Part shown: piece by piece, positions 1 to 7,766 of the stretch
How the letters are laid out: each line of letters begins with the position of its first letter
How positions within the stretch are numbered: position 1 is the stretch's first letter
NCBI GenBank assembly: GCA_903930565.1
Contig: CAIYZC010000109.1
Span: forward strand, 1-34,410
DNA: 34,410 nucleotides
Source: an uncultured Pedosphaera sp.
Lineage (GTDB): Bacteria > Verrucomicrobiota > Verrucomicrobiia > Limisphaerales > Pedosphaeraceae
Direction of reading: 5' to 3'
Notes under the pieces: model-generated
Database searches by the model: none
Told to the model about the DNA's origin: nothing
The model's input: only the letters and a program-made list of their open reading frames with translations
Position numbers and translations under genes: made by a program

Positions 1-1295
1 CCGCAGTGGAACTGCGCCGCCCGGGCCGTGAGCCGGGGCGCCAGCGCCTTGAACTTGTCCGCATCCACAATGCCGTCCTGATACAACCAGGCAATCGTCG
101 CGCGCCGCTCGGGATCCAAGCCTGCGCGTGCGGAAACGATCACGTCGGCCAGGGCGGGATCGACCCCGGGGAGGGTGGTCAACACCGCGCTCGAGGCGGT
201 GTTCACATTCAGCAATCCATCCCGGCCGTCGGCCGCGTCGGTGGTCAGCAGATCCAGCACCAGCGGCAGTTGATCTTTCGTGATCTCCGAGGCCACGGTG
301 GCCTTCACCCCGCGTTCGTCGGTGGTTTGAAAAGTGGCTTCCAGCACGTCGGTCGGTTGATTCAAGCGCCCCTTGGCCGCCCGCACGGCCGCGACGTAAT
401 TGGAGAATCCCGCCGGCCAGTCCGCCGCGGGCAGAGGATCGTTCGAGTCATTGAGATTGCACCGCTTTTGCCCGGCGGCGGTCCGGTTCGGATCGCGGGT
501 CCAGACGGTGAAAAACTGATCCCAGCCCGGATCGGGCCGCGGGGCGACGCCGAGGGCGGGCGCAACCGCCGGGGCCGCGTTGCTGTCGCTCAAACCCGGC
601 GCGGGCGCGGCCGCCGCCACCGGGGGTGCGCCGTGCAACAAGGCCCGGGTCACGCCCGGCAAAAGCAGCAATTCATCCAAGGTGGCCAGCGGTCCATGGC
701 GGGTCACGGTGAAGCCCGCGAGCGCCTCGCCCACCGCCAGCGCCGCCGGGTCCGCCGTGGCGGGCGGCGCCTCGGCCGGCGGCGGCAGGTCGCCGGGATT
801 CAGGACCGGCGCGTTGGCCTGCCCGGTGAATTGCCGCAACGCCGTGGCCATGGCGGGAATGATCCGGGGGATTTGCGACAAATCCAACCCGGCGCAATGG
901 TTCAGGTTGACCTTCCCCGCCTCGTCGGCCAAACCGTAGCGCACGGGGCCCGGAGCATTGGCCTCCGCCGCGGAATAGATCGTGAACGACCATTGCTCCC
1001 CGCCGTCCAACCACACCGGGCGGGCCTGGAAAGTGGCCGCGTCGTCCTGCCAATCCGTGCTCCCGGGCGGCGCGGCCGCGGCCACCCGCAGCGCCTCGTT
1101 CAGCCCGCTCCACGCCGCCGCCCAGGCCTGCTCCGACCCCGCGGTGGCGTCCCCCGCAATTTCATCCCCCTGCGCCCGGAACAACAGGCTCAGGGTCACC
1201 ATCGCCAAAAGCAGAATAAACACCAAGATTGCGAGCAGCACGAAGCCCCGGCGGGGGCCGGGGTGGCGGGGGCGGATGGAGGGGCGGGCTTGCAT
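1..1295 (-). CDS. gspK: General secretion pathway protein GspK (minor pseudopilin), C-terminus cut by window edge
   Basis: The minus-strand frame is open from an ATG at 1295 to the window edge, giving 431 residues with no stop. The N-terminus has a prepilin signal: a basic, Pro/Arg-rich leader ending in PRRG, then FVLLAILVFILLL. Residue +5 after the Gly/Phe cleavage site is Ala, not Glu, which is usual for GspK, the pseudopilin that caps the tip. The rest is the large periplasmic domain; two helical stretches containing LNVNTAS and NLNH resemble the GspK helix-hairpin-like region. It begins 6 bases after gspJ stops and is the last visible gene of the gspE-K operon. GspK is placed at the pseudopilus tip with GspI and GspJ in the inner membrane assembly. 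The product is longer than typical GspK (about 330 residues) even before it leaves the window. Identification is firm from the signal, order and composition. Confidence 0.88.
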   Translation of the reverse strand, partial: MQARPSIRPRHPGPRRGFVLLAILVFILLLAMVTLSLLFRAQGDEIAGDATAGSEQAWAAAWSGLNEALRVAAAAPPGSTDWQDDAATFQARPVWLDGGEQWSFTIYSAAEANAPGPVRYGLADEAGKVNLNHCAGLDLSQIPRIIPAMATALRQFTGQANAPVLNPGDLPPPAEAPPATADPAALAVGEALAGFTVTRHGPLATLDELLLLPGVTRALLHGAPPVAAAAPAPGLSDSNAAPAVAPALGVAPRPDPGWDQFFTVWTRDPNRTAAGQKRCNLNDSNDPLPAADWPAGFSNYVAAVRAAKGRLNQPTDVLEATFQTTDERGVKATVASEITKDQLPLVLDLLTTDAADGRDGLLNVNTASSAVLTTLPGVDPALADVIVSARAGLDPERRATIAWLYQDGIVDADKFKALAPRLTARAAQFHC

Positions 1296-1301
1296 CCGGG
1301 T

Positions 1302-2111
1302 TCAGCGCGAAAGGTTCAGGGCCACGGTGGTGCCGGCCCCGGCGGTCGGATCCGGCGGGGGACCAGGATGCGCCACCCCGCCGGGCAAATAAACCACGCG
1401 GCGCAACGGCTCCGCCGGCCAGCTGTCCGGGGGCGCGTCGGCCGGCACGGCCTCCGCGGCCAGCACCAATTCCACCCCCAGCGGCGGATTCGCATTCGTC
1501 CATCCCGGTTGCCAGGACGCGCCATCCCAGTAGCGGAACCGCACAAACCGCACCGCTTCCGCAAACGGTTCCGTGACTTGGTTGGTGGGGGCCGGCAACA
1601 GCGCCAGGCTCGAGGCGTTCGTGTCCGCCGCCAGGGCCGGGGCCAACGCGGCGGGGGCCGGCGCGGGCGCGGCGGCGGCGCCGGACACGCCCAGCGGCGT
1701 CTCGGTGCGGTCCAGGCCGCGGACGACGACGTCCGTGCCATTGGTGCCGTACACGGTGGCAAAACTCACTTGCGCCAGGTCGGTCGGTTCGCCCGTGCCC
1801 AGCGGTGCCGCGGGGTCCGCCGGCAGGTAGGCGATTTTGACAAATTGCATGGACCAGGTGTCGCCCGTGAATTCCCGGCCGGGCGCGGCCTGGGTCTGCG
1901 CGGCGCGCAAATCATTGGCCATCCGATCCAGGACCAGCCGCAGCGTGCTCACGCGCCCGGCCGCCTGCAGAATTTGGCCGCGCATGTCGGCGGACTGATG
2001 GTAAAACGTCAGCGCCAGCAGCAACAGGACCGTGGCCAGGCCGATGGCCAGGACAATCTCCACCAGCGTGAAACCACGCGGGGCGAACGGGGTGGCGGGG
2101 TGGCGGCGCAT
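1302..2111 (-). CDS. gspJ: General secretion pathway protein GspJ (minor pseudopilin)
   Basis: This encodes 269 residues. The N-terminus is a class III prepilin signal: a short basic leader ending in APRG, then FTLVEIVLAIGLATVLLLLAL, with Glu at +5 after the cleavage site. A periplasmic domain follows, containing a Pro/Ala-rich segment around residues 145-165. GspJ forms the tip complex of the type II secretion pseudopilus with GspI and GspK. The gene lies 3 bases after gspI and 6 bases before gspK, all on the minus strand, so it is co-transcribed. J rather than H or I is assigned from its position directly before gspK and its length; pairwise similarity among minor pseudopilins outside the signal is low, so the exact letter is less certain than the class. 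Confidence 0.87.
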   Translation of the reverse strand: MRRHPATPFAPRGFTLVEIVLAIGLATVLLLLALTFYHQSADMRGQILQAAGRVSTLRLVLDRMANDLRAAQTQAAPGREFTGDTWSMQFVKIAYLPADPAAPLGTGEPTDLAQVSFATVYGTNGTDVVVRGLDRTETPLGVSGAAAAPAPAPAALAPALAADTNASSLALLPAPTNQVTEPFAEAVRFVRFRYWDGASWQPGWTNANPPLGVELVLAAEAVPADAPPDSWPAEPLRRVVYLPGGVAHPGPPPDPTAGAGTTVALNLSR

Positions 2112-2114
2112 CGT

Positions 2115-2570
2115 TCAGGGAGTGGTGGGGGAAGCCGGGGTCGCGTTGGTCGCCCCGGCCGGCAGGGTGATCACCTGGGCCAACCGCTTAACGGTGCCAC
2201 TCGGCGCATGCTTCACCGCCACTTCCACCAAGGAGGCCCCGGTCAGGGTGCCCGCGGTCGTGGCGGCGGGGGTCACGGAAGTTTCCCAGGTCCAATCCCC
2301 GAAGGGCGGCTCCAAAGGTTGCGGGCTTTCGGTGCCGGCGGTCCGGATGCCCAATTGCACTTCGGCGAGCACCGAGGCGGCGAGATTGAGCCCTTGGGAA
2401 CCATACTTTTGCCGCTCCAAGCTCGTCAGGGAGGCGTTGAAGGCCCCGGTGGCCACGGCGGCGGCGGCGGCAAAGAGAATCAGCGCCAACAAAACCTCAA
2501 ACAGCACCGCCGCGCCCTGACTCCGTGGGCGGTGCGCGCCGGCGAAGTTGGCCCGCGGCGCCAAAATCAT
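2115..2570 (-). CDS. gspI: General secretion pathway protein GspI (minor pseudopilin)
   Basis: This encodes 151 residues. After a leader of about 19 residues comes AAVLFEVLLALILFAAAAAV, a pilin-type hydrophobic helix. If the conserved Glu is kept at +5, the residue before the cleavage site is Ala rather than the usual Gly (sequence QGA/AVLFE). The body is short, as in GspI/PilV, and contains the family-like stretch SLERQKYGSQGLNLAASVLAEV. Its ATG overlaps the stop codon of gspH (ATGA at 2567-2570), which suggests translational coupling. It acts in the inner membrane as a pseudopilus tip component that nucleates assembly. The family letter is inferred from length and order. Confidence 0.84.
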   Translation of the reverse strand: MILAPRANFAGAHRPRSQGAAVLFEVLLALILFAAAAAVATGAFNASLTSLERQKYGSQGLNLAASVLAEVQLGIRTAGTESPQPLEPPFGDWTWETSVTPAATTAGTLTGASLVEVAVKHAPSGTVKRLAQVITLPAGATNATPASPTTP

Positions 2571-3310
2571 GGCTCGCGCCCCAATTCGCCGACCATGGCC
2601 CCCGCCCCCAAGGGCGTTACCAACCGGTGCCGGGCGGCGCCGGAAACGCCGGAAAAAGTCACCACTGCCAACCGCGTTTCCTCGGGGCCGGCCGTGCTCG
2701 CCAAGGTCACTTCCAGCGAATCGCTGGAGCCATCGGGGTAGCAGGTCAACGGACGAATCCCGGCGGACGCCGCCTCCCCGGAAGCCGGGCTGTTCGTCCC
2801 GGCATCCGCCGCGAACGGCGTTAGCGCCGCCAGGCCGGTTTGCGCCGGGTCAGGGGCGTCGCAGGCCGCGGCCCCCGGGGCGCAGACTTCCTGCACTTTG
2901 ACCAAATCATTCACTTGCTCCACCAACTGCGCGGCCCCGGGCAGGTTTTCAAATTGACCGGGCGCTTCCACCGGATTCGGTTCCCACTGCACTTGAATGC
3001 CAGCGTTCGTCGGGCTCTGGGAATCCACCAGCCCATTGGTCCCCGGCGCGGCGTTGAAACCGGCGGTCGCCGTGGGGCTGAAAACTATGCGCACCTGCCG
3101 GCCGGTGCTCGCCGCTTGGGCGCGGGAGTAGCGGAACAGCGTCTCCATCTGCGCGGCGCCTTCCTCCAACCGCGCCGTCCGGTCCACCGTCCCAAAATTC
3201 AGGATCACCGCCCCCGCCAACAGCATCAGCAACGAGACCGTCAACAGCAATTCAACGAGCGAGAACCCCGCGGGGCGGAGGCGTCGTAGCGTTGAATTGG
3301 GCAGGCGCAT
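2567..3310 (-). CDS. gspH: General secretion pathway protein GspH (minor pseudopilin)
   Basis: This encodes 247 residues. The prepilin signal is LRPAG/FSLVELLLTVSLLMLLAG, with Glu at +5. It is followed by the GspH-like region QMETLFRYSRAQAASTGRQVRI (residues about 59-80), which matches the helix and first strand seen in GspH/FimT, where the sequence typically reads A..L...L..AR..A...G..V. It is longer than typical GspH (about 170), mostly through a Pro/Ala-rich insertion in the middle. It lies 36 bases downstream of gspG and overlaps gspI by 4 bases. The role is a minor pseudopilin linking the GspG fibre to the I-J-K tip. No strong Shine-Dalgarno sequence is visible before its ATG. Confidence 0.86.
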   Translation of the reverse strand: MRLPNSTLRRLRPAGFSLVELLLTVSLLMLLAGAVILNFGTVDRTARLEEGAAQMETLFRYSRAQAASTGRQVRIVFSPTATAGFNAAPGTNGLVDSQSPTNAGIQVQWEPNPVEAPGQFENLPGAAQLVEQVNDLVKVQEVCAPGAAACDAPDPAQTGLAALTPFAADAGTNSPASGEAASAGIRPLTCYPDGSSDSLEVTLASTAGPEETRLAVVTFSGVSGAARHRLVTPLGAGAMVGELGREP

Positions 3311-3346
3311 GGTGGGAGGGGTGGGGTGGGTTTCCGGCCGGAGCGG

Positions 3347-3880
3347 TTACTTGCCCCCGTTGTTTTTCGGATCCGTGGCCCCGCCATCGCCCAGCCGGAT
3401 GTCATCATCCGTGTCGGGCTGGCCGTCCGGCCCCATCGAAAACAGTTTGTAGGGCAGGCCGTTGTTCTTGTCCGCATCCTTCGAAGCCCCACCGGTGGTG
3501 GTGGGGTCGCTCAACTCATAACGAATCTTGTGGCCCCAAGGATCATCCAGCGAAGTTCCCGGCTTCAAATACGGCCCCTGCCATTTCTCGCCCATCGATT
3601 CATTCTCGAACGTCGGTTTTTTGGTCAACGCGTCCAGGCCACCCTCTTGATCCGAGGGATAATGGCCGATGTTCAAGCGATAGGTGTCCAAGGCGTTCCC
3701 CACCTGTTGGAGCATGATCTTGGTGGTGTTCTTTTCCGCGCCCTTTTGCTGCGGCAGCACGAACACGACCAGCGCCCCCGCCAACATGAGCAGGATCACA
3801 ATGACGAGCAGGATTTCAATCAACGTGAAACCGCCCGCGGCCCGGCGGGACCCTCGACGTTTGGCAAAATGTAATTTCAT
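3347..3880 (-). CDS. gspG: Major pseudopilin GspG
   Basis: This encodes 177 residues from the ATG at 3880; a TTG three codons upstream is a less likely start. The prepilin signal is RRAAGG/FTLIEILLVIVILLMLAGAL, with Glu at +5. Classic GspG features follow: a helix with TTKIMLQQVGNALDTYRLNIGHYPS, the motif GLDAL, WQGPYLK, DPWGHKIRYEL, and a C-terminal acidic DGQPDTDDDI loop of the kind that binds calcium in GspG. It polymerises into the pseudopilus that pushes substrates through the outer-membrane secretin. The family identification is secure. The gene is unusually separated from gspF by about 1 kb holding a toxin-antitoxin-like pair and a gspF fragment. A strong hairpin at 3891-3910 sits 10 bases before its start codon. 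Confidence 0.95.
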   Translation of the reverse strand: MKLHFAKRRGSRRAAGGFTLIEILLVIVILLMLAGALVVFVLPQQKGAEKNTTKIMLQQVGNALDTYRLNIGHYPSDQEGGLDALTKKPTFENESMGEKWQGPYLKPGTSLDDPWGHKIRYELSDPTTTGGASKDADKNNGLPYKLFSMGPDGQPDTDDDIRLGDGGATDPKNNGGK

Positions 3881-3890
3881 AGACGGCAAT

Positions 3891-3910
3891 CCGCGGGCAA
3901 AAGCCCTCGG
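3891..3910 (-). other. GC-rich hairpin just upstream of the gspG start codon
   Basis: Read on the minus strand, CCGAGGGC-TTTT-GCCCGCGG folds into a 4-bp GGGC/GCCC stem with a T4 loop, extended by CCG/CGG across one A/G mismatch. It ends 10 bases before the gspG ATG at 3880, and no clear Shine-Dalgarno sequence lies between. There is no U-run, so it is not a terminator. It could mark a stabilised 5' end for the abundant major pseudopilin message; that function is an inference. Confidence 0.4.
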
Positions 3911-3975
3911 GTCAGCGTATGAAAGACGGCTCCCCGCCGCACGTTATTCAAAACCCCGACCGGTAAACCCCTGAT

Positions 3976-4053
3976 TTACTGCGATCCCGCCGCGCCGACC
4001 AAGGCGAAAGTGGGCAGGAGCAGGCCCAGCGCCAGGAAGCCGATCCCGCCCGC
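3976..4053 (-). pseudogene. Diverged duplicate of the gspF 3' end (25 codons plus stop)
   Basis: The minus strand reads AGGIGFLALGLLLP, then TFALVGAAGSQ and TAA. The true gspF ends AGGIGFLALGLLLP, IFTMASALGSK and TGA (4870-4947). Counted by hand, 64 of 78 bases and 18 of 25 residues match, in the same frame and ending at the stop codon. Similarity stops abruptly at 4054, so this is only a tail, with no start of its own. It lies next to gspG, where the end of gspF would be expected if the toxin-antitoxin pair at 4182-4731 were absent. Confidence 0.75.
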
Positions 4054-4181
4054 TTGAGGGAATGCGGCACGCGACCTGCCGATTCGTGAAAGCGGACGGA
4101 AAGGCGGTTCATTGGGGCGGGCCATGCCCTCCCACCACAATCAACGATCTCTCCGAGCGCTGGCGGCACCGGAGTGCGAGT

Positions 4182-4513
4182 TTACCGGATTTCAAAACAT
4201 GAGGTTATTGGATCCTGCCCAAACGAGGCGATTGCCGGGGCCTGCGCCCGAAGCAGTTTTTCGATCACCAAGGTGGGCTGGTTCCCACCGCGCAGCCAAA
4301 TGACTTTCGAGGGTGGACCGTAGACGCGGCCATTTCGGCGAAATCAGAGTCTTGCGTTACCAGCCCAAACCCATGAGCTTGGGCATAGCGCCAAATCGTG
4401 CGGTCATCGGCCTCGGCAAGACCGGGCAACCGCGCTTGACTGGAACCGGGGGAAAGGTCGGCGATGGCCCGGGAAAGTTTGAAACTCAGATTTTGGTTCA
4501 ACAACAACTTCAT
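4182..4513 (-). pseudogene. DUF5615 PIN-like toxin, frameshifted
   Basis: The protein starts MKLLLNQNLSFKLSRAIADL and continues with LAEADDRTIWRYAQAHGF and VTQDSDFAEM, the layout of DUF5615 PIN-like toxins. The family usually continues HPPKVIWLRLGN. Here, after HPRK, the frame shifts at the T-run 4305-4307 (A-run on the coding strand) and ends early at 4265 as SFGCAVGTSPPW. Restoring one A gives KVIWLRGGNQPTLVIEKLLRAQ and an open frame to a TAA at 4182-4184, so the gene has lost one base. In addition, the first acidic PIN residue (family LLxDENL or LLxDQNL) is Asn here. The toxin is probably inactive. It overlaps the antitoxin by 4 bases (4510-4513). Confidence 0.82.
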
Positions 4514-4731
4514 GCGGCGGTCACCAAACGGCGCTCGCGGTCAGCGGCAAAGGCAAGACTAGCAAGAATGTCTTCCTCGGTGAGTTCCGGGTATTCCGCC
4601 AGGATGGCAGGATGGCTCATGCCGGCAGCGAGCCACCCGAGCACATCCACCACGGCAATGCGCATGTTGCGGACGCAAGGGCGACCGCCGCGTTTGCCTC
4701 GCTCGATCGTGATCAAGGATTGATAGTTCAT
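4510..4731 (-). CDS. DUF433 antitoxin-like protein
   Basis: This encodes 73 residues from the ATG at 4731, chosen because MNYQSLITIERGKRGG is the standard beginning of DUF433 proteins and a purine-rich GGGAGGGG lies about 7-14 bases upstream. A longer frame reaches 4818, but the extra residues are unlike the family. Core motifs are GGRPCVRNMRI, VVDVLGWLAAGMS, LAEYPELTEEDILASLAFAADRE. DUF433 proteins are winged-helix DNA-binding proteins typically paired with DUF5615 PIN-like toxins; the partner here (4182-4513) overlaps by ATGA. The antitoxin frame looks intact although the toxin is broken. The pair interrupts the gspF-gspG junction. Confidence 0.88.
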   Translation of the reverse strand: MNYQSLITIERGKRGGRPCVRNMRIAVVDVLGWLAAGMSHPAILAEYPELTEEDILASLAFAADRERRLVTAA

Positions 4732-4869
4732 TTGCTGCCCCTCCCGTCGCACAGGATCAGCTTGGCCGATATTGTCTTGGAACCACCCGCGCGCCGGCCA
4801 AAGGGAATCGATGGTCATTCCGGAGAGCCGCCATCCGATCGGTTGTTTGCGGACACCGCCAAGCGCACT

Positions 4870-6075
4870 TCACTTCGACCCCAGCGCGCTGGCCATGGTG
4901 AAAATGGGCAGCAGCAGACCCAAGGCCAGGAAGCCGATCCCGCCCGCGACCAGGCACAGGATCGCCGGCTCGACCAACCGCACCGCCTGGTCCACCTGCC
5001 GGTTGGTGCGCCGTTCCACCGTATCGGCGATTTGCACCAAAACCTTGTCGAGATTGTTCGACTCCTCCGCCACGGCGATCATCGCCAGGATTTGGTCCGG
5101 GATGAACTGACTCGCCAGCAACGGTTCGGACAAACGTTTGCCATCCCGGACCGCCTCGGCCGCCGCCGCGATGTTGGCCGCCAAAATATTCGAGCCCGTC
5201 GCCCCCTGGCTGATTTTGAGCGCGGCCAGCAACGGCACGCCGTTGGCCAGCATGGTGCCCAAAATCCGGCAAAACCGGGTGATGGCCAGCAGGCGCAGGG
5301 CCATCCCCACGACCGGGATTTTCAACTGCCACCGCTCCAATTTCACGCGCAACACGGGGTTTTGGACCGCCCGCCAAACCGCCACCCCCACCGCCGCCAA
5401 ACCGCCGATCACCAAATACCAATAGCCGCGCACCAAATGGCTCAGGCCGAACATCAATTGCGAGGGCAACGGTTTGTGGGCATTGGCCAGCAACGGTTCA
5501 AACTTGGGCACGAAGAACATCAGCGCCAAAAACATCACCAAGCTCCCCAAGCCCACCAGCAAGGCCGGGTAGATCAACGCCCCCATCACCTTGCCGCGCA
5601 ATTCCTCAAAGCGCTCAATGAACCCCGCCAAGCTGCGCAGCACTTCCTCCATGAACGCCGCGCGTTCGCCCGCCTGGATCATCGCGGTGTGGAGCGGGGG
5701 GAACACTTCCGGCCATTGCCGGAGCGTTTCCGTGAGCGATTTGCCATCCGCCACCGCCGCGCGGATTTCCCGCAACAGCTCCCGTAGATTGGGATTGGGG
5801 GTGGATTTCACCAACGAATCCAACGCCCGGAGCAGCGGCACGCCCGCCCCGAGCAAATCGGCGAGTTGTCCGTAGCACATGCCCAGGTCCGCGCCTTTCA
5901 CCCGGCGCTTTTTGGGGGGCGCCCCGGCCGGCCCGCCGCCCTTGGGCTGCACCGCCACGGGCAGCAACCGCCGCTCCCCCAGCACCCGCAAGGCCGCCGC
6001 CTCGTTCTCCGCCTCGAGCGCGCCGGTCACCCGGGCGCCGGCCTCGTTCACCGCGGTGTATTCAAAATGGGGCAT
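4870..6075 (-). CDS. gspF: General secretion pathway inner membrane protein GspF
   Basis: This encodes 401 residues from the ATG at 6075 (MPHFEYTAVNEAG), the normal GspF start; an upstream ATG at 6114 would overlap gspE and add unlike residues. Order: N-terminal cytoplasmic segment with VTGALEAENEAAALRVL; first T2SSF domain with DGKSLTETLRQWPEVFPPLHTAMIQAGE; membrane helix GALIYPALLVGLGSLVMFLALMFF; second helix YWYLVIGGLAAVGVAV; second T2SSF domain with FCRILGTMLANGVPLLAALKIS and GKRLSEPLLASQFIPDQILAMIAVAEES; last helix GGIGFLALGLLLPIFTMASAL. GspF is the platform protein linking the GspE ATPase to pseudopilus assembly. It starts 23 bases after the gspE stop. Its last 25 codons recur in diverged form at 3976-4053. 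Confidence 0.95.
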   Translation of the reverse strand: MPHFEYTAVNEAGARVTGALEAENEAAALRVLGERRLLPVAVQPKGGGPAGAPPKKRRVKGADLGMCYGQLADLLGAGVPLLRALDSLVKSTPNPNLRELLREIRAAVADGKSLTETLRQWPEVFPPLHTAMIQAGERAAFMEEVLRSLAGFIERFEELRGKVMGALIYPALLVGLGSLVMFLALMFFVPKFEPLLANAHKPLPSQLMFGLSHLVRGYWYLVIGGLAAVGVAVWRAVQNPVLRVKLERWQLKIPVVGMALRLLAITRFCRILGTMLANGVPLLAALKISQGATGSNILAANIAAAAEAVRDGKRLSEPLLASQFIPDQILAMIAVAEESNNLDKVLVQIADTVERRTNRQVDQAVRLVEPAILCLVAGGIGFLALGLLLPIFTMASALGSK

Positions 6076-6098
6076 GTTGGCGATCGGATCCCACCGGC

Positions 6099-7766
6099 TT
6101 ACAGCGCGGTGCACAGCACCACTTCATCCGGGGTGGTGAAGCCGGCGCGCACTTTCAGCCAACCATCCTCGCGCAACAGCCGCAACCCGCCCTCGCGGGC
6201 CGCCGCCACGATCCGCGGCGAGGGCGCGCGCTCCAGAATCCGTTCCGCGATCGCCTCGTTCATGACCATCAATTCATACAGCCCCGTCCGCCCCCGGTAG
6301 CCGGTGTTCCGGCACCGCTGGCAGCCCGTCCCCCGCACCAACTGCTCGCCCGGGTCCAACCGCAAATCGCGCGGCAGGGTCCCCGGCTCGGGCACATAGC
6401 GCTCCTGGCATTTGGCGCAGATCCGCCGCACCAGGCGTTGCGCCATCGCCCCGATCATGGTGCTGCTCACCAAAAACGGTTCCACCCCCATCTCCATCAA
6501 CCGCATCGGCGCCGAGGCCGCATCATTCGTGTGCAGGGTCGACAGGACCAAGTGCCCGGTCATCGCCGCCTGCGTCGCCGCCCGTGCGGTTTCCAAATCC
6601 CGAATTTCCCCGATCATCACCACATCGGGATCATGCCGCAAAATCGCCCGCAACCCCTTCTCGAAGGTCATTCCCACCTGGTGGTTCACCGGGATTTGGT
6701 TCACCCCCTGCAAATGGTATTCCACCGGGTCCTCGACGGTCAAAACCTTCAACCCCGGACCCACGATGGCGTTCAACGCCGCATAGAGCGTCGTCGTCTT
6801 CCCCGCCCCGGTCGGCCCGGTGACCAGCAAAATCCCGTGCGGCCGCGCAATCAACCCTTCAAACAAGGCGAAGGTCGCTTCGTCCATGCCGAGTTGCGGC
6901 AGGGTGAACAACACGTTCGCCTTGTCCAGCAGCCGCATCACCACCCCCTCGCCGAACAGCATGGGGATCACGCTCACGCGCACATCGACCTGCCGCCCGC
7001 CCACTTGGAACTTGATGCGCCCGTCCTGCGGAATCCGCCGCTCAGCGATGTTCAAATTCGCCAAAATCTTGATGCGACTGATGATCGCCGCCTGGAACCG
7101 GTGCATCTGCATCGGCACCGAGGCCTCCTGCAGCACGCCGTCAATCCGGTAGCGGATGGACATCTGGTGCTCGTACGGCTCGATGTGAATGTCCGACGCC
7201 CGTTCGCTGACCGCCTCGATGATGATCTCATTGACGAGCTGGATGACGCTGGCCTCCTTGGCCATCTCCAGCAGATCCTCGCTCCCCTCCGCCGCCGCCC
7301 CGGCGCCGGCGTCCCCCGCCCCCACCATCTCATCCAGCGTGTCCCCGCCGAGGCCGTAGTGGGATTTGATCAGCTTTTCGATTTCCTCCCGCGGCGCCAG
7401 CACCGGTTCGATCACGAAACCAGTGCTCAGTCGCAAATCGTCCAGGGCGTACAAATCAAAGGCGTCACTGGTCGCCACCCGGAGAATCCCTCCAGTCAAG
7501 GCGATTGGCAACAACCGCTTGCGATAAACAATCTTGGCCGGCAAGGCCCGCAGCGTCTCGGGCGGAATGGTCAAATCCTCCAACTTCACCATCGGCCAGT
7601 CCAAGTGCTCGGCCATCAACTCCAGCAAGCGCAGTTCCGTCAACAGCCCCAACTGCAGAATCGCCTGATCCAACCGCAAACCCTCCGCCTGGTGCAGGGC
7701 GTGCGCGTCCGCCACCTGGGCGGTGGTCAGCAACTTCCGGTCCAGCAGCCATTGCGCAATGTTCAT
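6099..7766 (-). CDS. gspE: General secretion pathway ATPase GspE
   Basis: This encodes 555 residues, normal for GspE/PilB. The N-terminal domain (to about residue 145) carries the T2SSE N-domain helices. The motor domain has the Walker A GPTGAGKT (317-324), the Asp box around VLTVEDPVEY (341-350), Walker B in DPDVVMIGEIRD (379-390) and the His box HLVLSTLHTNDA (405-416). Four cysteines (ICAKC at 450/453 and GCQRC at 482/485) form the zinc-binding knuckle typical of GspE/PilB. The enzyme hydrolyses ATP in the cytoplasm to drive pseudopilus polymerisation through GspF. It is the first visible gene of the operon, divergent from the hybrid kinase across 430 bases. No gspC, gspD, gspL or gspM is seen here. 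Confidence 0.96.
   Translation of the reverse strand: MNIAQWLLDRKLLTTAQVADAHALHQAEGLRLDQAILQLGLLTELRLLELMAEHLDWPMVKLEDLTIPPETLRALPAKIVYRKRLLPIALTGGILRVATSDAFDLYALDDLRLSTGFVIEPVLAPREEIEKLIKSHYGLGGDTLDEMVGAGDAGAGAAAEGSEDLLEMAKEASVIQLVNEIIIEAVSERASDIHIEPYEHQMSIRYRIDGVLQEASVPMQMHRFQAAIISRIKILANLNIAERRIPQDGRIKFQVGGRQVDVRVSVIPMLFGEGVVMRLLDKANVLFTLPQLGMDEATFALFEGLIARPHGILLVTGPTGAGKTTTLYAALNAIVGPGLKVLTVEDPVEYHLQGVNQIPVNHQVGMTFEKGLRAILRHDPDVVMIGEIRDLETARAATQAAMTGHLVLSTLHTNDAASAPMRLMEMGVEPFLVSSTMIGAMAQRLVRRICAKCQERYVPEPGTLPRDLRLDPGEQLVRGTGCQRCRNTGYRGRTGLYELMVMNEAIAERILERAPSPRIVAAAREGGLRLLREDGWLKVRAGFTTPDEVVLCTAL

Noticed and set aside
6-2741. Open frame of 911 codons on the plus strand
   Set aside because: It runs antisense to gspK, gspJ, gspI and part of gspH. 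It is rich in Arg, Gly, Gln and His with no domain, as expected of the complement of GC-rich genes.
3948-4169. Possible 73-codon gene between gspG and the toxin remnant
   Set aside because: Its C-terminal part is a shifted frame of the gspF tail copy, and the start region matches nothing.
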